Shown here one piece after another: positions 1-4,607 of a stretch of 5,211 nt of DNA; the first letter of the stretch is position 1; every line of letters begins with the position of its first letter. Position numbers and translations under genes: made by a program. The notes beneath the pieces are model-generated. The model was not told where the DNA came from and searched no databases. It worked only from the letters and a program-made list of their open reading frames with translations. Location: positions 1-5,211 of the forward strand of contig JAPLPA010000162.1 in NCBI GenBank assembly GCA_026400415.1, read 5' to 3'. Source of the DNA: Afipia sp. (GTDB lineage Bacteria; Pseudomonadota; Alphaproteobacteria; Rhizobiales; Xanthobacteraceae).

Positions 1-2
1 GA

Positions 3-260
3 CCTACTTGCGAAAACGAAGTTCGTAATCTTTGGCAAGCAATCAGGACCCGATCCAACAATGGGCCCTATACTGTGAGCCAACAGGCGACAGAGTGGAA
101 CGGTACAGTTAGGCACCGTTTCGTTGTGACAGGTCCCAATCGTAGTTTAATCGTTACCTCAAACGGCATGAAGGTGCTCTACACCCGACTGGCGCTGGTC
201 AGCAAAACGGAAATCTACCGTAGATCTGACAGACGTAGAGTTAGCGGTCGCATCAGCTAG
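3..260 (+). CDS. Possible 3' end of an unrecognised gene entering from the left
   Basis: A plus-strand frame is open from base 3 to a TAG at 258-260 (86 codons), with no stop back to the window edge, so the gene may begin outside. Inside the window the first usable start is the GTG at 75, which has no clear ribosome binding site and would give 61 residues. The C-terminal part mixes hydrophobic beta-like stretches (RHRFVVTG, RSLIVTSNG, KVLYTRLALVSK) with a very basic tail (YRRSDRRRVSGR). I recognise no family. Codon use is mixed, less GC-biased at third positions than the right half of the window. A strong rho-independent terminator 18 bases after the stop supports a plus-strand transcript ending here. 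Alternatively the DNA is non-coding and the terminator closes an RNA. Confidence that it is protein-coding is low to moderate. Confidence 0.35.
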   Translation, partial: PTCENEVRNLWQAIRTRSNNGPYTVSQQATEWNGTVRHRFVVTGPNRSLIVTSNGMKVLYTRLALVSKTEIYRRSDRRRVSGRIS

Positions 261-278
261 TGCGCTCAAGCAAGACGG

Positions 279-308
279 AAAAGCCCGGCAGAGATGCCGG
301 GCTTTTTT
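279..308 (+). terminator. Strong rho-independent terminator
   Basis: A perfect 12-bp stem (AAAAGCCCGGCA at 279-290 pairing with TGCCGGGCTTTT at 295-306) closes a GAGA tetraloop and runs into six consecutive T's (303-308). This is a textbook plus-strand intrinsic terminator. It lies 18 bases after the open frame ending at 260. The A's on the left arm give a four-T run on the minus strand, so it could also stop leftward transcription, though less well. Confidence 0.85.
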
Positions 309-353
309 GCGCCTCAAATTGTCGATGCGTGCCCAAATCAATTGGGCGCCGAT

Positions 354-443
354 TGAAGAGTGTGGGTTCACCAGTGTGTTCTAGAATTGGCCACCACATG
401 AAGAGTGTCGGCTCACCATAGATTCCAAGAATTGGCCATCACA
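354..443. repeat. Two imperfect tandem 45-bp repeats, possible IS end remnant
   Basis: Unit 1 (354-398) and unit 2 (399-443) are head-to-tail with no spacer. Both begin TGAAGAGTGT and share TCACCA and GAATTGGCCA near the end. By hand alignment 36 of 45 positions match, with most differences clustered in the middle (positions 21-29 of the unit). Closely spaced, imperfectly repeated blocks of this kind are known at the ends of IS21-family elements, where they act as transposase binding sites. That link is an inference from layout and motif flavour, because no istA/istB gene is present here. The second unit ends just where the unclear upstream region of the HTH gene begins. Confidence 0.65.
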
Positions 444-536
444 TGACCTCATGCGTCCCACCGCCTAAGCTCGGATTCGAGGAGCTGTCTATTGATTCCA
501 GCACGTGCAGTACTGCTGTGAATCACCTGGTCGATT

Positions 537-863
537 TTGTTCTCGAACGCGGTCCGTCTTCCAAGCTCATTTGCCCCGTTGACCGCGCGCGCACCGCGAC
601 CTGCAGGTCAGATCCTACTGTTTCCCGAACTGGCAAAGCCGGTGGCCAGGCTGCAGGCGTTTGGCTGTGGCCATATCCCGCGCTCGGTCGCCGCCGAGAT
701 TGAATTTCGCCGACAGCAGCGCGGTCTGTCGCAGCGGCAACTCGGTGTTCTGGTCGGCGTGTCGCAAGGGCAGCTTGCCAACGCCTTGCGCGGTCACGAT
801 CCGATCTCAGCGCCGGTGGTCAATCGTCTGCGAGATGAACTGCTCACATCTGAAAATAGTTGA
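537..863 (+). CDS. Small Cro/CI-type helix-turn-helix protein
   Basis: This encodes up to 108 residues, probably a cytoplasmic DNA-binding protein. The second half reads as a Cro/CI (XRE-like) helix-turn-helix: residues 56-63 are EFRRQQRG, helix 2 is about 65-72 (SQRQLGVL), the turn is VGVS, and the recognition helix is about 76-85 (SQGQLANALR). The region 24-50 (GQILLFPELAK, then LQAFGCGHIP) looks conserved in style but has no function I can name. The start is uncertain. TTG at 537 is the first start-like codon after a stop at 519-521, there is no ATG in frame before the HTH and no good ribosome binding site, so the gene may have lost its natural 5' end next to the 45-bp repeats. It converges on the gene ending at 876 with a 12-bp gap. 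A regulator of a mobile element is possible but not shown. The coding call is good; the start is poor. Confidence 0.65.
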   Translation: MFSNAVRLPSSFAPLTARAPRPAGQILLFPELAKPVARLQAFGCGHIPRSVAAEIEFRRQQRGLSQRQLGVLVGVSQGQLANALRGHDPISAPVVNRLRDELLTSENS

Positions 864-875
864 GCTAAAGCGCCT

Positions 876-1241
876 CTAGCCCAACTCTTCGGCTAGATTG
901 AGAAGTTTATACGGGCGTTTTCGCAATTCAGTACCTCGTTTTGCAAGCAAGGCTATTTTCGGCAGCTTCTCTTCCAATTCTTCCAAGAATGAGAAGCTTT
1001 GTTTCCCATCGCCATCAAGACCAGAATTTAAAACTGCAACATGAAGAAGCAAGCCTTCTACAGATTGCCATTCCGGCAAGATGAGAAGCTCTAACTCATG
1101 GGCGGCAAGCAATACCATCTGCATGTACTGACGGCGCGCCCCTACTCTTGGTGATCTCAAAAACGTCTGCCGCGCATGTTGTTCGACGTACAAAAAAGCA
1201 GCCCATCTATCGTGTGGTAAATCGTCGAAGAACTGGAGCAT
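876..1241 (-). CDS. Hypothetical protein, 121 aa, AT-richer than its neighbours
   Basis: An intact minus-strand frame runs from ATG at 1241 to TAG at 876-878. I do not recognise the family. The protein is soluble-looking, with no signal peptide or membrane segment. It starts MLQFFDDLPHDRWAAFLYVE, has a leucine-rich central segment (LLAAHELELLILPEW) and a charged, probably helical C-terminal half (FLEELEEKLPK, then ELRKRPYKLLNLAEELG). The codons include many TTA, TTG, AGA, GTA and AAA, unlike the GC-biased transporter and transferase genes at the right, which suggests separate acquisition. The ribosome binding site is weak (GAGTGAAAA about 10 bases upstream). It lies 105 bp downstream of the Rap1a-like gene on the same strand, and its leader contains one copy of the 24-bp dispersed repeat. 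A real gene is likely because the composition is coherent and no other frame competes. Confidence 0.6.
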   Translation of the reverse strand: MLQFFDDLPHDRWAAFLYVEQHARQTFLRSPRVGARRQYMQMVLLAAHELELLILPEWQSVEGLLLHVAVLNSGLDGDGKQSFSFLEELEEKLPKIALLAKRGTELRKRPYKLLNLAEELG

Positions 1242-1283
1242 AGGTTTTCACTCAAATGCAGAGCGTGAATGACTGATCGGCAC

Positions 1284-1307
1284 CCGTTGTTCTTCACGGA
1301 AGACGCG
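1284..1307 (-). repeat. 24-bp dispersed repeat, copy 1
   Basis: Matches 1829-1852 at 21 of 24 positions in the same orientation. On the minus strand the shared core is TGAAGAACAACGG. Copy 1 lies in the leader of the 876-1241 gene, 43 bases before its ATG. In this copy the core is preceded by G, giving GTG AAG AAC AAC GG. Confidence 0.6.
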
Positions 1308-1346
1308 CCCTGCTGACTGTAGCATTTCCGATGCCAAGCTCTGCCG

Positions 1347-1706
1347 CTACGGCTTGCATGGCCAAGCTTTTTCCATCGCTTCGAGGGCTAGGATCCCGAA
1401 AGGTTCATTAAGCCGAGCCGGCCGCGCGTCGATATAGGCGACTGCAACTTTAATCGCCTGACCAACCGTCGCTGTAGGAGGAGAGCAGAGGGCAGAACTC
1501 CTCAGCGCCTTAATCACGCCAGTACACATTCCTCGCTTGTACGCGCCTACTCTATCGTCATCGAACCGTTCGTAAGCTTGTCTGCGGCACGCCTCGATTA
1601 AATACTGCGCCGAGTTCGTATCCTCTTTGGCCAATGCGCCTCCTGGGGCGAGCATCCAAGCTGCAATAGCGAGGCGGCAAAGGATGATCTCAATAGCGTT
1701 TCGCAT
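1347..1706 (-). CDS. Secreted Rap1a/Tai-family protein
   Basis: A 119-residue periplasmic protein. Residues 1-26 form a Sec signal peptide: a hydrophobic core IILCRLAIAAWML, then the cleavage motif GGALA before KED. The mature part has the Rap1a/Tai layout: Cys40 in the first helix, then GMCTGVIKAL (Cys61), Cys74 before a Pro-rich turn, QAIKVAVAYIDARPARLNEPF, and the ending ALEAMEKAWPCKP (Cys117). The four mature cysteines could form two disulfides. In Serratia, Rap1a neutralises a type VI secretion effector. Many alphaproteobacterial relatives are orphans of unknown role, and no effector or secretion gene is visible here, so immunity function is not implied. The frame could open at 1760, but ATG 1706 is preferred because GGGGAG lies 7 bases upstream and the signal peptide starts there. 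The family call is from pattern recognition. Confidence 0.8.
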   Translation of the reverse strand: MRNAIEIILCRLAIAAWMLAPGGALAKEDTNSAQYLIEACRRQAYERFDDDRVGAYKRGMCTGVIKALRSSALCSPPTATVGQAIKVAVAYIDARPARLNEPFGILALEAMEKAWPCKP

Positions 1707-1842
1707 TAGCAGTCTCCCCAAGTCGGAGACGATGCAGCGCCGTTTTCGATTGAGTAGCAAGGGAGACGGCTACCGAGCGGTGGCACCCCCGGCAGCCCTG
1801 CTGAGAACAGCGCCAGATCGGAAGCCGTCCGTTGTTCTTCAT
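1690..1842 (-). CDS. Possible 50-aa coupled small ORF (uncertain)
   Basis: ATG at 1842 overlaps the stop of the 1839-1982 gene as ATGA, and its TGA at 1690-1692 lies 17 bases inside the start of the Rap1a-like gene. That chain of overlaps is the arrangement expected for translational coupling. The product starts MKNNGRLPIW, has a small Cys-rich patch (RCSQQGCRGCHR) and a basic tail. It has no ribosome binding site of its own and no family I recognise. The same stretch is open in another minus frame, so this may be chance. Its first codons fall inside copy 2 of the 24-bp repeat, which could equally be a non-coding element. Confidence 0.25.
   Translation of the reverse strand: MKNNGRLPIWRCSQQGCRGCHRSVAVSLATQSKTALHRLRLGETANAKRY
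1714..1719 (-). promoter_or_regulatory. Ribosome binding site deciding the Rap1a-like start
   Basis: On the minus strand GGGGAG sits 7 bases before ATG 1706. This strong Shine-Dalgarno match at good spacing selects residue 19 of the longer frame as the true start and exposes a clean N-terminal signal peptide. Confidence 0.7.
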
Positions 1843-1852
1843 GGACTACGCG
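1829..1852 (-). repeat. 24-bp dispersed repeat, copy 2
   Basis: Second copy of the element at 1284-1307, with 3 mismatches by eye. Here the shared core reads ATGAAGAACAACGG on the minus strand and includes the ATGA junction between two small frames. It sits 123 bases upstream of the Rap1a-like ATG. Both copies precede a minus-strand gene. Confidence 0.6.
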
Positions 1853-1982
1853 GAAGCGGGTGAGCCGAAGGCACATACATCGTCTTGCTACCTGGTCGCC
1901 TCTTGATCCTATGCGTGACCTTGCCGGTCTTTGGGTCAATGATGCGGACATCACTCGCCGGGCCTGCCGACTGACGATGCAT
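1839..1982 (-). CDS. Small basic protein, 47 aa, with strong ribosome binding site
   Basis: ATG at 1982 has GGAGG 6 bases upstream, the best initiation signal in the window. The frame ends with TGA at 1839-1841. The product starts MHRQSAGPASDV, continues RIIDPKTGKVTHRIKRRPGSK, which reads like a beta-hairpin with a conserved-looking DPKTGKV turn, and ends in a Pro-rich tail. It is strongly basic with no signal peptide or membrane helix. I recognise no family. A longer form from GTG 2057 (72 aa) or from an internal ATG at 2018 is possible, but the start with GGAGG is better supported. The stop overlaps a possible second small frame and the Rap1a-like gene follows on the same strand, so a small operon is plausible. 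Confidence 0.5.
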   Translation of the reverse strand: MHRQSAGPASDVRIIDPKTGKVTHRIKRRPGSKTMYVPSAHPLPRSP

Positions 1983-2160
1983 GTCGGTCCTCCAAGTTCT
2001 GAGAATTCCCAACCTCATGTGCGCCATCCCCTGATTGAGTGAGGGTGAAAAAAACACCCCCTACCCTATGTGCGGGGAATCGCTCCCCTCCTAGGTCCGG
2101 GGGAACAGGGGCCGTTCCATCACTGAGAATAGCCCCGGCGGTGTGCTACTCAACTGATAA
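1983..2160. other. Gene-free stretch with three short inverted repeats
   Basis: No supportable gene. Within 80 bases there are three 5-bp inverted repeats: GGGTG/CACCC around seven A's (2043-2059), GGGGA/TCCCC around ATCGC (2074-2088), and GGAAC/GTTCC around AGGGGCC (2102-2118). On the minus strand this lies upstream of the 47-aa gene, so it may hold its promoter and leader, but I see no convincing -35/-10 pair. Confidence 0.4.
1989..1993 (-). promoter_or_regulatory. GGAGG ribosome binding site for the 47-aa gene
   Basis: On the minus strand GGAGG is separated by six bases (ACCGAC) from ATG 1982. It decides the start of this small gene over upstream alternatives. Confidence 0.6.
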
Positions 2161-2408
2161 TACAGGGCAATAACAGGCCCGAGTGGCCTTGAGGGCGATG
2201 GCAAAACGGGTTGGTATCTAACCGCCCTTGTCAAAGTGGGGGCGCCAGAAGAAGCGATGAAGCTTGAGGAGCACGCACGCGCGGCGTGGCCTAGCGTTTA
2301 TTTTCAGCGCCCCCATCCGTGACCATTGTCGACGGTTATAAGGAAGCGGTTCATCTGCTGGGGAGGGTAAGAGCCCTTGCCATCGAAGCTGATCCAGCTG
2401 CCCCTTGA
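2161..2408 (+). pseudogene. Degenerate frameshifted reading frame, origin unknown
   Basis: Two plus-strand frames join into one plausible coding stretch. Frame A is open from 2161, after tandem stops at 2155-2160, to TGA at 2320 and includes GDGKTGWYLTALVKVGA and KLEEHARAAWPSVYFQ. Frame B is open from a TAG at 2292 to TGA at 2406-2408 and includes TIVDGYKEAVHLLGRVRALA and IEADPAAP. The switch would fall in 2295-2319, where a C-run (2310-2314) is present. Neither half has a credible start codon or ribosome binding site. A hairpin terminator begins 30 bases after the last stop. The amino-acid composition looks protein-like, but I do not recognise a family. This could be a gene remnant or chance. 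Confidence 0.3.
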
Positions 2409-2437
2409 AGCGTGCTGCCGGACGATTCGGAAACGTT

Positions 2438-2466
2438 AAGGGCCGTGCCTCAAGGCACGGCCCTTT
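2438..2466. terminator. Hairpin terminator, possibly bidirectional
   Basis: A perfect 12-bp stem (AAGGGCCGTGCC at 2438-2449, GGCACGGCCCTT at 2454-2465) closes a TCAA loop. The T-tract is short on both strands (TTTCC on plus). It sits between the plus-strand remnant ending at 2408 and the minus-strand amidohydrolase ending at 2521, so it could serve converging transcripts. Confidence 0.6.
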
Positions 2467-2520
2467 CCTGTTCTATTTGGCGAATCGCGGAAGAATATTG
2501 GGGGACCGGGGGTTATTTGT

Positions 2521-3189
2521 CTAATGGATCGTGTTGCGATACGCGCCCGAGAGGCGGACCCATGCGCCGTCTTTTACGAGCGACACCAAAGTTTTGAAGC
2601 CTTCGTTATCGACACCTTCGCTGGTGGGAAAATGTCCCATGTGATCGACCAAGAAAGGTACCGGCAGTTTTGAAAGCCGGGACGCCAGCGCCGGCAATTC
2701 GCGTGCATCGAGAAGAAACTGGAGATGCCAGCCCATTTCCTTGCATAAAGAGGCATATTGCTCGACCTTCTCGAAGCCAATGCCGCCGCCGTAAAGAACA
2801 TTGATGCGCAGGCCGACAACGCCGGCATTTTTCAACGCGGCGCGTTCTTTCTCGGGGCAATCGAGAGGAATCACCGCGATGCCGCGCAGGCGATTTCTAT
2901 TTGCCGTCAGAGTTTCAACCAGCAATCGATTGTCTGTACCGTGCACGCTGACTTGCGTCAGCACGCCGTAAGCCATGCCGGTGGCGTCGAGCATCGCGAG
3001 ATAGGATTTCGCGGTGGCTTCAGGCGGCGTGTAACTCCGGCCCGGCATGAACGGATATTTTGGTGGCAGTCCGATCACGTGTGCATGTGTATCGACTGCG
3101 CCGCGCGGCATTTTGAATCGTGCCGGACCGTGCTGAGACGATTGAGGCCCCGGACATGCCGGGGCCTCCTTCTGCGTCGTAGAGTTCAT
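2521..3189 (-). CDS. Amidohydrolase (LigI-like, COG3618 style), C-terminally truncated
   Basis: A 222-residue TIM-barrel metal-dependent hydrolase, related to 2-pyrone-4,6-dicarboxylate lactonase. Visible marks are AVDTHAHVIGLP at residues 31-42 (the HxH after strand 1), FMPGRSYTPPEAT, VSVHGTDNRLL, RLRGIAVIPLD, VVGLRINVLYGG and VPFLVDHMGHFP at 177-188. Family members usually run to about 270-300 residues and carry a later GSDWPH-type motif with the catalytic Asp. Here the frame stops at TAG soon after VRLSGAYR, so about 60-80 residues including that Asp are missing and no continuation appears in other frames to the left. The product is probably inactive. ATG 3189 follows the transporter stop by 4 bases with no strong ribosome binding site, so translation was presumably coupled. 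The substrate is unknown; a lactone or dicarboxylate is inferred from family and neighbour. Confidence 0.8.
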   Translation of the reverse strand: MNSTTQKEAPACPGPQSSQHGPARFKMPRGAVDTHAHVIGLPPKYPFMPGRSYTPPEATAKSYLAMLDATGMAYGVLTQVSVHGTDNRLLVETLTANRNRLRGIAVIPLDCPEKERAALKNAGVVGLRINVLYGGGIGFEKVEQYASLCKEMGWHLQFLLDARELPALASRLSKLPVPFLVDHMGHFPTSEGVDNEGFKTLVSLVKDGAWVRLSGAYRNTIH

Positions 3190-3193
3190 GCTG

Positions 3194-4454
3194 CTAGGTA
3201 TCCGCGTGCAGGATTCTTCCGCGCGTCTCCGGCAATGCGAATGCCGCGATGAAGAACACGACGTAAGCCAACACCGCGAATACCGCGATGGCGTTGCCGA
3301 GAGTTGTCAGCGTCGACAACCAGCCGACCAGGAACGGGAACAGCGCGCCGATGCCTCGACCGAAATTGTAGCAGAAGCCCTGTCCCGAGCCGCGCCGCGC
3401 CCATGCCGGAGAAATAGCCCGAGGCAAAGAAGCCAAGCGGAAAGCCCAGCAGCCAGAGGATTTCATTTGTGATCGGCAACTGCGTGTAGGCGATGATAAC
3501 GGCGATTGCGCCGACGGAGAAGGTCAGGAACAGGTTTCGCCGTCCTATTTTGTCGGCAAGCCACGCGCCGACGAGATAGCCGACGAAAGATCCGATGATG
3601 AGCATTGCCAAATAGCCGGTGGAGCCGACAATTGTCAGTTTGCGCTCAACGGTCAGAAAGCGTGGCACCCAAAACGTGATCGCATAGTAGCCGCCCTGGC
3701 AGCCGGTGGCGGCCAATGAGGCAAGGATCGTGGTCTTGAGAATCGGGCCCGAGAAGATTTCCCAGAGTGCTGGGCTATCGCCGCTTTTGGCCAGATTAGC
3801 GCGCGTTTGTGCCGCAATCTTTGGCTCTTCGACGTATTTACGCAGATAGAACACCAGAAGCGCCGGCAGCGCGCCGATCGCAAACATCCAGCGCCATGCT
3901 TCCTGCGCCGGAAGATAAGAGAACAGCAGCGCTTGCGACAGAACCGCAAGACCCCAGCCGATAGCCCAGCCGGACTGAACCGAGCCGACCGCGCGGCCGC
4001 GATATTGAGGACGAATCGCTTCGCCCATCAGCACTGCACCGGCGGCCCATTCGCCGCCGAAGCCAAGTCCGAGCAGCGCGCGCGCAACCAGCAGCTGATC
4101 GAAGTTCTGGACGAAGGCGCAAACCAGCGAGAAGAAGGAGAACCACAAAATAGTGATCTGAAGCGTTTTCACCCGGCCGATGCGGTCGGCGAGATAGCCC
4201 GCACCCCAGCCGCCGATGGCTGAAGCAAGCAACGTGACGGTTCCTGCGAGACCCGCCGTGCCCGCATCGACTTTCCACATCACCATGATGGTGCCGATCA
4301 CGAGCGGATAGATCATGAAATCCATGCCGTCGAGCGCCCAGCCCGACGCGCAGGCCCAGAACGTGCGCCGCTCCGGTACGTTCATGTCCCGGTAAAATGC
4401 CAGAAGACTTGTGTCTTCAATCGGAGCGACTTTGATCGCTTCTGTTGTGCTCAT
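3194..4454 (-). pseudogene. MFS transporter (SHS/AAHS-like), broken by an internal deletion and frameshift
   Basis: A proton-coupled inner-membrane carrier of the 12-helix major facilitator superfamily. From ATG 4454 the frame shows helix 1 (FWACASGWALDGMDFMIYP), motif A GYLADRIGR (residues 86-94), LLGLGFGGEWAAGAVLMGE (127-145) and SGWAIGWGLAVL, then the second-half motif A WLADKIGR (298-305). These resemble sialate/lactate (SHS) and aromatic-acid (AAHS) symporters, probably for an organic acid. After SGYFSGMGA (residue 353, base 3396) the sequence shifts frame and resumes as RGSGQGFCYNFGRGIGA, then the last helices, ending at TAG 3194. The usual TELFPTRV-type segment between helices 10 and 11 is missing. 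Read without correction the frame runs to 3186 with a nonsense tail. The start at 4454 is preferred over 4535: GGGGAG lies at 4466-4471 (11 bases upstream), and the extra 27 residues of the longer form look non-coding. Repaired length would be about 429 aa. Confidence 0.85.
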
Positions 4455-4607
4455 AGTTTGGAATGCTCCCCGAAATGCCCCGCGGCAAAGATTCTTGGCT
4501 CCTGCGACGGCCGCACCCCGCAGAGAACCGCGCAAATCCTACGCCGATAAGTTGGCGTGTCATCAGGCAAAATGTGCGGACCACTCACACACGCCACTTG
4601 ACGAACT
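4455..4607 (-). other. Intergenic leader between transferase and transporter
   Basis: It holds the transporter ribosome binding site (GGGGAG at 4466-4471 on the minus strand). I see no convincing terminator for the transferase and no convincing -35/-10 pair, so whether the transporter has its own promoter cannot be decided. The frame extending the transporter to 4535 crosses this region but looks non-coding. Confidence 0.4.

Noticed and set aside
876..896. CTAGCC/GGCTAG inverted repeat as a terminator between the convergent genes
   Set aside because: The 6-bp stem has a 9-base loop and no T-tract on either strand, and it overlaps coding sequence.
1352..1372. GCTTG/CAAGC hairpin followed by five T's on the plus strand
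   Set aside because: It lies inside the conserved C-terminal codons (AWPCKP) of the minus-strand Rap1a-like gene, the stem is only 5 bp, and no plus-strand gene precedes it.
2758..3252. Long plus-strand open frame (164 codons) across the amidohydrolase
   Set aside because: It is antisense to a clear hydrolase. Its Arg/Cys/His-rich composition is typical of a shadow frame in GC-rich DNA.
3807..4223. Plus-strand open frame (138 codons) across the transporter
   Set aside because: Antisense to recognisable MFS motifs, with no start signal or family resemblance.
4455..4535. Longer transporter N-terminus from 4535
   Set aside because: The extra 27 residues are Arg/Gly/Ala-rich shadow-like sequence. 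ATG 4454 has a Shine-Dalgarno match and begins a normal family N-terminus.
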